Shown piece after piece: positions 12,232 through 23,723 of a stretch of 64,000 nt of DNA. The notes under the pieces were generated by a model. It saw nothing but the letters and a program-made list of their open reading frames with translations. It was not told the origin of the DNA and did no database searches. Source of the DNA: Deroplatys truncata (lineage: Eukaryota; Arthropoda; Insecta; Mantodea; Mantidae); assembly GCA_030765065.1 (NCBI GenBank), contig CM060978.1, positions 220,367,498-220,431,497 of the forward strand, given 5' to 3'. The number at the start of each line of letters is the position of its first letter. Position 1 is the stretch's first letter. A program made the translations under genes and the position numbers.

Positions 12232-13183
12232 GATGGTTTGTTACGTTATTTGCACCACGCTTTGGGAGCCAATTTGAAGAAGTTTGTTGCTTCACGTATG
12301 GAAAGCCAATTTGAAGAAGATGTATTATATTTTAACTGTTGGGGAACGGAACTTGAAATTCGTTGCATCCACATGTATAGTAAACAGTTCCGGTAGCCTA
12401 CGTCCCAATTGTAAAATATTAACTTTGTAATTTGACTGTTTCTTTAAATATTATATACTTAAGTTTGTCTCGGCTGCGTCAGTATTATTGTTAGAGACAC
12501 GTTTCTCTTAGCAGGGTTATGGTGCGACAAGAATGTAGGCTTACACAGATTATAATTTTACTTCACCCTTTTATTAATACTTGATACGATTTAAATAACA
12601 CTTCACTGATATAGAGAGCTGTGAGATTCTTTTTATTAATTAATTACGCTTTTTTAACACGTAAACTTATTTTTCGTCTCACACGAATACATATTATATT
12701 TCTTGAGGACACTTTTTGCGTCTGGTTAGTAACGCTGTCTGCAGGCAACTGACTTCTGAGTTTATAAATGCTTCTCCTTTTCAGTTTCTGATTGTCTAAT
12801 CCTACTCCAATAATGTCATTTAACTAAATCTTTTTCTGGTTGTTGATTGGATATTTTATAAACTGTCACAAAGAATTACATTATTGTTGCTCCAATAATG
12901 ACTAATAGCATTACTAAACTATCTTACTCATTATTGCCTCAAGGTTACCTCATTGTTAGCAACTTTTAACCTATTATTCTCACAGCTCCTACATTATTAA
13001 ATTACGTAATACAGTCATTTAACATTATTACACATGGATTCAATAATATAAACATATACAATGACTGTAATATACATTTTTATATATTGCTACATACACA
13101 TATTGCTTTAAGGCGTGCTGTTACTGAATTTATGTTTATATAATTCGACTGAAATCATTTAAGTGTTAAAAATACTACCTCAA
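12232..13183 (+). repeat. Family B interspersed repeat, copy 2
   Basis: Same landmarks as copy 1: CTCGGCTGCGTCAGTATTA at about 12468, CACTTCACTGATATAGAGAG at about 12600, and the end TAAGTGTTAAAAATACTACCT-CAA. The left part is more divergent and contains a local duplication of an AGCCAATTTGAAGAAG motif. Confidence 0.6.
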
Positions 13184-14364
13184 TGCTTATGGATTTAAAA
13201 TTGCAAGTGCTCTTTCTGCAAAAGCAAATGAAAAGCAAAAATTACTATGCAGTACAGTGATGCTTTTATATTTATATCAGCTATAGAATATTATATATTT
13301 TGCTTTTCTGTTATTTAGGTAGACATTTGATAGAGACTATATTACTAGAAAGCTGAAGTAGTAACACAGTAGCTACAAATATTCTAGAGTGGATTGACTG
13401 CAACATCTTCTGAACATTTGCTTTTACTAGATCAGACAACGTGGAGAGAATTGGTCGAGCAGCAGTAACACGATTTGACAGAGCGAAAGAAGACTTTGAG
13501 AGACAATGGGTTCAGCAGATAGGGAAACAAGGTTTCCAGCAGGCAGAAGTGAAAAACCTTTACAGGGCAGGTCAAGGCTGAGAAAGACATGGAAACAGTA
13601 AGTCTGTGTAAATTTCTCTACACTAAAATGTCATTTTTGCAGAAGGAATGAAAATCTCATACAAAATACATACTTTTAGATAAATATGGTGTTATGCTGA
13701 GAACACACTGATTGTATTCACGTCACTGGGTACTCGAAATGAATCAAAAGCATTTTATTTACGCATTCTGTATCTAGACTAACAAGTGTAGATACAGCTT
13801 TCCTCGCTTATGTTCCTAGTGCTCCTTGTATTGGCCCCAATAAACTATCTACCTACATTATACAACATAATTACAATCGTAATCATCCCTTGTGGCATAT
13901 TTTTGAATTTAATTTTTTCTAAATCTAAAAATGTGCAATAGTATTTGCTGCTGTATATTTTATAAGGTACAAATGATCCACTGAAACATTTGATTCCATG
14001 ATTCCGAGTAAGCGTGAGAGAGTTTAGATATACCTATTCTTTCACGAAATAGGGTATAACTGGGAAAATGTTTCTCCTTTTAAATTATCTTAAAACATTT
14101 TCCTTCTATTCTCAAGGTTTACTGAAGAAATAAATCAAACGTTTTTCTTCCATGTCTCTGGTATGTAGTAAAGTAATTAATGTTATCCACGTACACAGCA
14201 GGAGAGGTTTGGAGTTCACCTAGATCATGTAAGAGTACGACATGTGATGTGATAGCTTGTTACCATAATTGGGGAGCGGGTCAAGACAAGGGCAGTTGAT
14301 GTATGGCGAGTGATATTTCCCTATTGTCTAAGCTGATTCCATACAAATTTATTAATTTACATTT
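13184..14364. other. No recognisable feature
   Basis: AT-rich, no long ORF and no repeat shared within the window that I could identify. Confidence 0.4.
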
Positions 14365-14587
14365 TAAAAAAATCTGATGTGTTACACTCACATGACCTTC
14401 TCTACTCTTGTACCAGCTATTTTTACAAACGCTTATTCTCCATATGCTTCATGTTAATCGAGATGTCAATCTAATTGCTAATTTTCTTGTAGGTGCAAGG
14501 GGAATATGGTAGTATTTAAGCGATAGTCAAATCATTTAAGAGCTGGTTGCTATGTTGAGTATTGCATTCCCTTTGCATTACCAGGAC
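14365..14587 (+). repeat. Family A repeat, 5'-end fragment
   Basis: Starts with AAAAAATCTGATGTGTTACACT and follows the family consensus for about 150 bp. It then diverges and is followed directly by a full-length family A copy in the same orientation. Confidence 0.6.
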
Positions 14588-15536
14588 AATAAAAATGATG
14601 TGTTACACTCACATGACTTTCTCTACTCTTGTACAAACTATTTTTACAAACGTTTATTCTCCATCTACTTCATGTTAATCGAGATAAACATTTGCAGACT
14701 CTATCTTATTGCTAATTTTCTTGTAGATATAAGGGAACTATATATTTACAAGGGCAATATAGAAATACAGTAGCCCTTAAGCGCATACATATCTCTTAAT
14801 AGCTGGTTGCTAGGTGCAGCAACATTCCCTTTGCCACAGATTAATACTCTTTGCATATCAAACACAAAAAAATGAATAACGAATTCCCATTTGAGAAAAT
14901 AAGTATTGAAAAATTTATGAGAATAACAAGCAATATCTCGGAAATGGTTCACTCAACAAAAAAAATGTATATGACATGAATTGTGTATTTTAACGCGATC
15001 TACATTTTTTGTGTAGTAAAAGTTTGTCTATCTCTTATGGTTTACCGGTTATGCAAAATTCGTTCACTATGAAGAACACTTTTGGAGACATTCCCAGAAA
15101 TTCAAGATATACGTTTTATTTGTCATGAAAATATTTTAAACATATGATATTTTAATCAAAATCGTTAGAACCGTTTTAGAGAAAATTAAAATTTTCGAAA
15201 AATCTTCCATGTAAAGGGTAATCTGGGGTGGGGGAATTTTCTTGAAAGCCTTCGTGTCGCATTCCTGGAAGATATTGAACCTAAATACCAAGTTTGGTGT
15301 TATCCGACTGTTCGTTTCTGAGTTATGCTGTTCACAGACAGACACACACACACACACGCGCGCGCGCACACACACACACACACAGACACACAGACACACA
15401 CATGGACATGTTTCCAAAAATGCTTTTTTGGGATTCAGGGGGTCTGAAAACATATATTTCCGGTGAAATCTCGGTATCGAATTTTTGGGTGGAATACAAT
15501 ACTTCCCCTACTTACTATACGTAGTAGAGAAAGTAA
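14588..15536 (+). repeat. Family A repeat, full-length copy with expanded CA/CG tract
   Basis: Complete copy from GATGTGTTACACTCACATGA to TACGTAGTAGAGAAAGTAA. It is longer than the 6.3-kb copy because the internal CA tract has expanded. It is followed without a gap by a partial second unit. Confidence 0.7.
15341..15402. repeat. CA/CG microsatellite inside family A
   Basis: Alternating purine-pyrimidine tract of CACACA runs with a CGCGCGCGCG core. The sequence is capable of adopting Z-DNA. It arises from the short CA-rich stretch present in other family A copies. Confidence 0.85.
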
Positions 15537-16150
15537 ATAACGAATTCCCATTTCAGAGAAAGTGCAAGTATTGGAAAATTTAAGGGAATAACAAGCAATA
15601 TTTCGATAATGCTTCACTCAACAACAAAAATGTATGTATATGACATAAATTGTGTATTTTAACGCGATCTACATTTTATGTGTAGTAAAAGTTTGTCTAT
15701 CTCTTATGGTTTACCAGTTATGCAAAAGTCGTTCCCAATGAAGATTACTTTTGGAGACATTACCAGAAAATTCAAGATATACATTTTATTTTTCATGAAA
15801 GTATCTTAAATATATGATATTTTAATCAACATCTTTGGAGCCATTTTTGAGAAAATTAAAATTTTCGAAAAATGTTCCATGTAAAGGGTAATCTGGGGTG
15901 GGGGATTTTCTTGAAAACCTTCGTGCCGCAGCTCTGGTGGATACTGAACCTAAATACCAAGTTTGGTGTTTATCCGACTGTTCGTTTCTGAGTTATGCTG
16001 TTCACAGCACACACACGGAGATGTTTCCAAATATGCTTTTTTTGGATTCAGGGTGTCTCAAAACATATATTTCCGATGAAATCTCGGTATCGAACTTTTG
16101 GGTGGAATACAATACTTCTCCTACTTACTATACGTAGTAGAGAAAGTAAT
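15537..16150 (+). repeat. Family A repeat, 3' partial unit joined to the preceding copy
   Basis: Begins internally at ATAACGAATTCCCATTT immediately after the end of the preceding copy and runs to TACGTAGTAGAGAAAGTAA. The same junction occurs at about 63226 in the opposite orientation. Confidence 0.65.
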
Positions 16151-17090
16151 AAGCAGACAGTTTTGCACAAGAGAGAAGCGTCTGTGGCGGGCCATTATAC
16201 AGTATTGCCAAATGTGGCTTTCTTGATCCAACTCTTTTGAAGCTGTTCGCTTTGCTTCGAATTTTGAAGACGCTATCTCGAGGTTACATCCATTTAGATA
16301 ACGTTTAGTGTTACCTGCTTTGTTGTGCAGTTCTACGATATCCTCGTTTCCTAGCTCGTTCTGCGTTGTCTAGTCTGTCGGTTGCGACAGTGTCGTTTAT
16401 CTCGAGGCATGCGTGAATTTATTTTAAAACGATAACACCAGTTTACTTAGCTGATAATTTTAATGTTGAGTGAAAGGTTCATTTTTAGAAGTGTCGCCAC
16501 AGTTGAATTTACGAATTAATTACTTCTACAACAGTAATTAAGAGAATTGTCAGTTGCCGTAAGTCACAGAACTGTTACTTGGCAGAATATCTCTCAACAA
16601 CCGCTAAATCTTTCTAACGCCTGCGGTTCATGTGCGCTACACAACTTAAAAATTACACACGAGAGTCAAGAATCTCAGGAGAGTCACGAATATGTCACGA
16701 ATGTTTGCACGAATGTGTCTGATTTAGAATGCGTGCTCTTTTCTTAACTCAAACTCCGCGATATATAAATAACCCTACCAACGTTCCTTCTCACGCAGTC
16801 CAATCTTAAAACCTTACGTATGCGTTTCTTACATTATTCTAAGCAGTAGCTTTCACTTTTCTAATTTAGAGAATTGGTGCTTACTGACTTTGCAAACATA
16901 TTGAACTCAACTCTAACTCATTCCAGGAATCTTTATTTTAACGCATTCCCAACTCGGTAGTTACTAATAACTTCCTTACATGACATGATGATTAGTTACT
17001 AATTAGTTAGTAATTAGTTGCTAATTTGTCCGGAAAACCTTTCAACTCAGACTTATTACATTATACGTTGATTTAATATACCAAAATCAT
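16151..17090. other. No recognisable gene
   Basis: Contains a short ORF at 16547-16747 with no domain signature. Direct TTAGTTACTAATTAGTTAGTA reiterations occur near 16990. Nothing else is supportable. Confidence 0.4.
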
Positions 17091-17149
17091 TTATTGCAAT
17101 TATATCTCTCCCTTTTATATTATTTATTTATATCTTACTGTCAACAATT

Positions 17150-17493
17150 ACGATATCAATTCATAGCTGAGGCTTGCGGCTTAAGGGTATTCCTTCATAA
17201 AGTTTTGGAGTTTTACGATAGAGGAGAATTTCTGACAACGAGAAAAATGTCTGAAATGCATGAAGCAATAGGATACAAGGGAAGTGAAACATACATGTTA
17301 AGAATTTTGAGTTCTTTGGGATTTAAATATCGGAAATGCAACAATGGCAGAAAATTTATCATTGAAAGGAGAGGCATTGCTGCGACCAGGAAAAGGTTTC
17401 GAAAACCATGAACGAGATAAGGGCATCGGCAAACAAAGATGTTTACTATCTCGACAAAATATGGATCATGTATATAAAATGTACAAATTGACA
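17150..17493 (+). pseudogene. DDE-superfamily transposase fragment (winged-helix N-terminal part)
   Basis: The frame 17094-17411 includes a G-Y-K-G-S-E-T-x-M-L-R-I-L-S-S-L-G-F-K-Y-R segment. It resembles the helix-turn-helix region of insect DDE transposase-like proteins that read I-G-Y-x-G-S-x-x-x-L-x-R-x-L-K-x-L-G-F-x-x-R. After a stop, the frame from 17410 carries Y-Y-L-D-x-I-W, matching the first catalytic Asp block (Y-L-D-E-T-W in the family). The sequence then stops. It is a truncated, mutated copy; the superfamily assignment is inferred from motif resemblance only. Confidence 0.5.
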
Positions 17494-17994
17494 GTGCTGT
17501 GTTATTTAAACAAATTCGAAGCAAAACAGTAATAAACGGAAAACTCACAATATAATTCTGTAAGGATGAATACTGCAACACTTATAGAAGGAAAATACGC
17601 AACAATGTTATAAATAACATAAGCTAAAGCGCAGTACATATCTGCGTATGCTATTTTCAAGATGAATGGATTCAGGAATGAACCTTAAACATGTCATCTT
17701 CTTTTTACTCCCTTATCCCTTAATTGCATTTTGTTATACCATTTTCACTTTCTGTGTAACTGAAATAAACTTTTATTGAAAGAAAATAAAAGCAAATAAG
17801 GTTTAAAATGTGTGAATGATAATGTACTTTATGCATAAACGCATTATAACACACTGATTAGGGTAAACATAGTTACGAGTATAAAAATCTGTTTCGCCCG
17901 TTGAAGTATGGTTCCTGCCGTTTATTGTGTGTGTAACGAATGAATAGCATGTAGCTTTTACGGAATGCTTCTCAAATATTGAAAAGAAGATTGA
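17494..17994. other. No recognisable feature
   Basis: AT-rich sequence between the transposase fragment and family B copy 3. I see no gene. Confidence 0.4.
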
Positions 17995-18968
17995 AGGAGG
18001 AGTTGTATTGTTGGCTGCGTGCTCCGTGCTCCTGAAAGAATTGTTGCTGTCCTTGGATTATGTTGTTGATGATTTTTAATTTCCTTGAAGTTCTCTGGAC
18101 TTTTCAGCTATTCTCGCCTGTTCTGGCCCCACGTTTGCGCCAATTTCTGAAATTTGTATTGTTGCCCCGTTTCGGTGGTCTTCGCCCCAACTTTACTTTC
18201 CGGTGGCCTTTAAATATTATGTATTTAGGTTTTCCTCGGCTGCGTCAGTATTAATTTGTAGATACATGTCTCTCTTAACAGCTAAAGAATGTAGGCTTAC
18301 ACAGAATATACCTTTTTACTTCACTCTTTTTATTAATCCTTGATACGATTAAATAACACTTCACTGATGTAGAGAGCTGTAATATTATTTATTAATTAAT
18401 TGCACTTTTTAAACACGTAAACGTTATAATATACTCGCCGTAATGAATTTTTGTCTCGCACTGTATACATATTAAACTTCTCGAGGACGCTACTGCGTCC
18501 GGTTAGGAACACTGTCTACAAATAACTGATTTCTACCGCCTGAATTTACAAATTTCTGTATTTCAAGTCTGATTGTGTAATCCTACTCCCATAGAATACC
18601 TTCATTTAACTTAAGCTTTTCCGGTTGTTGATTGGCTATTTATAAACTGCCTCAAAAATTACATTATTGTTGCTCCAAGAATTACTAGTAGCATTATTAA
18701 ACTTTCCAATTCATTATTGCCTCAAGGTTACCTCATTGTTAGCAGCTTTTGACCTATATTCTCACAGCTCCTAAATTATTAAATTACGTAATACATTCAT
18801 ATTACGTTATTAAACATGTACATAATAATATAAACATAACACAATGACTGTTACATACATTTTATATGTTATTTTATACACATACTATTGCTTTATGGCG
18901 GGCTATTATTGAATTTTATGTTATATAAATAGACTGAAATCATTTAAGTGTTAAAAATACTGCGTCAA
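17995..18968 (+). repeat. Family B interspersed repeat, copy 3
   Basis: Shares the CTCGGCTGCGTCAGTATTA and CACTTCACTGAT-TAGAGAG blocks and the TAAGTGTTAAAAATACTGCG-TCAA end with copies 1 and 2. The left 150 bp differs from both. Confidence 0.6.
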
Positions 18969-19540
18969 GGTGTATCATAGGATAGGAATCAAACAAAATG
19001 TGAGTACTTATGAAATACCTGGAATACTCTTATATCTGCCTTAGGTAGATGTTGTTGTTCTTAGTTATGTTTGTAGTGATGGGATGAAGCCACTATTCTC
19101 GATACTCGATAGCGATACTGATTTTTGAGAACCTATACTCCATATTCGAGTACCCCTCCCCGAATTTGTACATGTTGCCAGCACAAGAACGCCCAATTGC
19201 CGTCGCTGAGCTCTCCTAGACGTGTGAAGGAACGTGAAGCTCCCGGGCAGGAACAGCCGGTTGTCAACCGCTAGAGACGGAGCAAGCAGACCTCCATAGC
19301 AGCGAGCTCTGCTTTTGAATTCGGTGAGATTTTGGCTTATTTTTACCAAGGGTAACGTTTCGGCAATTTTAAAATTTTATCATGTGTTTTCAGTAATCAA
19401 TTCAGAATTTACTCTTTTACCCTTGGTGCTAAATTCTCTAAACTCGCGAGAGAAACATTCTTTCAATGCGTGATTTTGTATTCATACTACTCTTCCAGCT
19501 TAAGAAAATAAAATACTTGCAAAGAAACAGGAATTATTGT
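18969..19540. other. No recognisable gene
   Basis: A reverse-strand ORF at 19065-19349 has no domain signature and low plausibility. Confidence 0.4.
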
Positions 19541-20442
19541 AAAAAAATCTGATGTGTTACACTCAAATGACTTTCTCTACTATTGTACAAACTATTTTTA
19601 CAAAGCTTATTCTCCACCTACTTCATGTTAATCGAGAAAACATTTGCAGACTCCATCTTATTGGTAATTTTCTTGTAGATTTAAGGGGAATATATATTTA
19701 CAAGGGCAATATAGAAATACAGTAGCCTTTAAGCATATACATATCTCTTAATAGCTGGTTGCTAGGTGCAGCAACATTCTCTTTGTCACAGATTAATACT
19801 CTTTGCATATCCAAGACAAAAAAAATGAATAACGAATTCCGTTTTAAAAATAAGTATTGAAAAATTTAAGGGAATAACAAGCAATATCTCGAAAATGGTT
19901 CACTCAACAACAAAAATGTATATGACATAAATTGTGTATTTTAACGTATCTACATTTTTTGTGTAGTAAAATTTTGTCTATCTCTTATGGTTTACCAGTT
20001 ATGCAAAAGTCGTTCACAATGAAGAATACTTTTGGAGACATTCCCAGAAAATTCAAGGTATAAATTTTAATTGTCATGAAAATATCTTAAACATATGATA
20101 TTTTAATCAAAATCGTTAGAGCCATTTTTGAGAAAATTAAAATTTTCGAAAAATCTTCCATGTAAAGGGCAATCTGGGGTGGGGGGATTTTCTTGAAAAC
20201 CTTCGTGTCGCATCTCTGGAAGATACTGAACCTAAATACCAAGTTTGGTGTTTATCCGACTGTTCGTTTCTGAGTTATGCTGTTCACAGACACACACACA
20301 CACACACACGGACATGTTTCCAAAAATGCTTTTTTTGGACTCAGGGGGTCTCAAAACATGTATTTCCGGTGCAATCTCGGTATTGAATTTTTGGGTGGAA
20401 TACAATACTTCCCCTACTTAGTATACGTAGTAGAGAAAGTAA
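19541..20442 (+). repeat. Family A repeat, full-length copy
   Basis: Runs from AAAAAAATCTGATGTGTTAC to ATACGTAGTAGAGAAAGTAA. It closely follows the 6.3-kb copy and has a short CA microsatellite at about 20290. Confidence 0.7.
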
Positions 20443-22945
20443 CAGATTAGGTGAAAGAGAAAACAGAGTATCGTGTATTGAAACGTGCTAACCTTAAGGT
20501 TGCTAAACGTTAAAGAAATTGCAAATTCATTGAAATTTATAAGATTATTTAAGATACACCTAAGAAGTATATCTACAGTAAATATTTACTATATTCGTGT
20601 GAATATTTTAAACCTAGCTCCCACCAATCCACACCTTTGGGCTAAGAAAACATTTCAAACGCGGTGGTCGAATGGCCAAGCAGCTCCATCACATGTATGT
20701 ACTGTGTAATTAGAAGTTAATAATTTATTGTTATGATGCATTACATGAAGTTACCGGTACACTTTATAAAAAACTGTAAATACCATAGCTCGTTCACGGA
20801 ATTATGTCCTTCTTATACTTTTCTGTGTATGAACGCATGTAACCAACTTTGATTGTATGCTAATTCCGAAATTGTTCCTATTTGACATTCTCCAATTAGC
20901 AGCAATTTTTATCTTCATAATGCCACAGGTTTTATATCCTCTATTCTTACTCAAGGCAGCTAATAAAACAACAATAATAATAGTTTCGTTGCTTCCCTTT
21001 TTGTGTAACTATATTTTGTGCTGAAAACTTTATTTTTACTAATTTTTTATCCATAGAAAATCAATATTAAATTTTTTTCGTTATTGTCTTGAACATATAA
21101 AGAAATAGCTATTTTACATGAAAACCAAACAACTTAAAATAAGGAATATTTTCCTATGCTGTTTATTTGAAGTCTTAAATTTTTATTTGTTTCTGGTGGA
21201 TTCACAGGTTTTCGTCACCGGAGTAGGTAAATGCAATTGATGAGAGCGAGTCAGCAAGCCACGCTATTGAAGAAACATGATTTAGTGCGTGAACTAAATC
21301 AGTTTCATTCACAACTCGGTTAGTTTTAAACAAGCACCTCTACTGCTTTCCCTATTATTTTGCATGTTTTCATTTAGACACAAGAGTCTATGGAATGTTG
21401 CATTCATCACAGTCAAGGTTTATCAAGAACTATAGTCCAGCAACTCTGGAGGACACGTTCGAAGCAATAACATGAGTCAACTCTTTTCATTCCTTATCTA
21501 GCAAGTGAAGTTAAAGTTATAATAGGAAAGTTAAACGCAACAACTTTCAATCATGCAAAACTTAAATATTTAAAAGTATCCAAAAAGTGTCGAGGTTAAT
21601 CTCAAAGTGCTAGACATACTTTGATACCACAGAGTATCGAGATGTCGACGGTATGGAGGTCCCGTCCCTATTTATTTGCATTAAGTAAGTTGCTCCTGCT
21701 TGCAATTAGTTTACTTTATATTGTTGAAAAGAACTTTGCTATAGCTCAAGAAATAGTGACACACGCGGCAGAATGGCAACTAAGCAGAACTAGCGCTCTC
21801 TGCGCGAGCAACCGTCAATTTGGCTGCCGGTCACTATAGTAGTGGTATCGTGTAGGACCGATGCAGTAGTGGATGCAGAGCAGAAAAGTGCGCCGCCGAC
21901 TGGCTATACGGGCAACATTGGCGGTATGATGGTGTCCATGTAGTTCTGCTAAACTCCAGACGTAGGGCATGACCAAAGAAGTCTATGACCAGGGCCGCGG
22001 TGTAGTGTGCCCTTCTCAAAAGACAAGCCTCACCTTTGAAGTGGGCTCGTTGCGTGTTTGAATTCTAGGGAGGGCCAGAGGCGTTTAGCTCCTCTCAGAT
22101 ATCTGCTTTGTCAAGTGAGATGGACGCGAAGGCCACGACAGTATCATGGCTGCACCGTCCACTGGTTTCAGCTGAGGGAGGAGCAATGACTGAGTGGTCG
22201 CTGCGGTGGCGGCGGAGACGATGCGAAGACGCTGATGGGACTAGCTGAGATGTCATAATGTCGCCTTTAGCAGCGGTTAGCGCGGTGAGGTTTGAAGCCG
22301 AGACCGCACAACGGTCGAGGTACAGCAGTTGCCGTCTCCGGTGAAGCTTCCGAGGATCGTATAAGTTTGCGCTTCGCCATCCGGACCCGAAGTGTGTTTC
22401 AAACAAGTTTTATTTGAGCTGTGTTTGAAATGCACCCGGTGTGCTCAAATTAAATTTTAGATAAGTATGCATAAAACTATTTGTAAATATTTGGGTTTCG
22501 GGGAATTCTGTACTTTACATACACACATCATCATCATTCTTGCTGCCACTGTAACATCCGTAATTACTTTTCAAGCGATAGATACTGTCTCTAAGAAAAG
22601 AGCTGTATACATTGCACAGAGTTGCTGGTTATAACACCTGCTCTCCTCTAGAATACTAAGCTTACGCTGTTTCAACTTCGCTGTGTAATCTGTTCTTCTG
22701 TAGATGATGCACTCATTGTCGTCTCCTTTCCGCTACACAGACATTGTATCCATAAAATGCGTGATGGTTGATATGATCAGGTTCTATCACAGTAATGTTT
22801 GGGATTTAAGGGTATACATACGTGAAATGCTTTAAAAAGTGCTTGTATTCTTTACAGATTAAGTATGAATCGTCTAGTTTTATAATAAGTATTTGGTGTC
22901 AATTACTTATGTTTAGAAATAATTTCACACGAAGTTTTAAATATG
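20443..22945. other. Mostly unassigned; possible retrotransposon gag-like remnant at 21.8-22.4 kb
   Basis: 20443-21830 has no recognisable gene. 21834-22410 is GC-richer, and reverse-strand frames contain an R-A-H-Y-T-A-A segment also seen in the 43.8-44.0 kb frame. The two GC-rich patches may be pieces of one LINE ORF1 family. Evidence is weak and no intact ORF exists. Confidence 0.3.
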
Positions 22946-22951
22946 TCTGCG
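22946..22951. repeat. Target-site duplication, left copy (TCTGCG)
   Basis: TCTGCG abuts the outer end of the left terminal inverted repeat and is repeated exactly at 39610-39615. Six-base duplications are the rule for Polinton/Maverick integration. Confidence 0.9.
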
Positions 22952-23357
22952 AGTAGTATACATTTGTATTTTCTATATCAATTTATGGCTTTTTAATTGG
23001 CTTAATTGATTTAAATTGGTCTTTCATGTAAGTCCGACCTAAGTAGCGTGTACGTTCTATATCAATTTATGGCTTTTTAATTGGTTCACTTGGTTCAATT
23101 GGTCTTTCATGTAAGCCCGACCTAAGTATCTGGTACGTTCTGTATCAATTTATGGCGTTTTAATTGGTTCACTTGGTTCAATTGGTCTTTCATGTAAGCC
23201 CGACCTAAGTACCTGGTACGTTCTGTATCAATTTATGGCGTTTTAATTGGTTCACTTGGTTCACTTGGTCTTTCATGTAAGCCCGACCTAAGTACCTGGT
23301 ACGTTCTGTATCAATTTATGGCTTTTTAATTGGTTCAATTGGTCTTTCGTGCAAGAC
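22952..23357 (+). repeat. Left terminal inverted repeat of the Polinton, five tandem units
   Basis: Matches the reverse complement of the right end. Inside it an approximately 83-bp unit (landmarks TATCAATTTATGG, TTTTTAATTGG, GGTCTTTCATGTAAGCCCGA, GGTACGTTCTG) is repeated five times. The outermost unit is divergent (CTTAATTGATTTAAATTGG). The outer 150 or so bases are identical in the two TIRs. Confidence 0.9.
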
Positions 23358-23639
23358 CCGACCTAAATCCCTCCTCAAGGAAAGTACAGGCTAGGGGTGG
23401 GGGAGGTAATTACTTTAAGGATGATTCACCGAGCGTGAGAACCATTGCTACACCGCTTTCCCATGTTGTCTAATAAATCTTTCAAATCCGGTACAGTTGC
23501 AAATTTAAAAATTAATGGACCGCATCCGTGAAAGCTAATAGACGGCTATTCTTCGCTTCAAGCTCCGCCCTCAAACCCTATGATCGCGCATGCGCCGCCC
23601 TATCCTTCTGCAATTATCCCCCCACCATTATACCACTGC

Positions 23640-23647
23640 TATATAAG
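23640..23647 (+). promoter_or_regulatory. TATA box of the left rightward gene (TATATAAG)
   Basis: TATATAAG lies 77 bp upstream of the first ATG of the spliced gene, which fits a start site about 30 bp downstream and a short leader. The identical octamer occurs, inverted, at the polymerase promoter near the other end of the element. Confidence 0.65.
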
Positions 23648-23723
23648 GTCTCAGGCCTAGCACCCTGAAAGTATTATCTGAAGGTTTTTGTAGAAAGAGT
23701 TTCTCAATCTACACGTTATTAGT

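Noticed and set aside
15136..15524. Several ORFs across the CA/CG tract near 15.3 kb on both strands
   Set aside because: They consist of Thr-His or Cys-Val repeats encoded by the microsatellite within family A and are not conserved between copies as protein.
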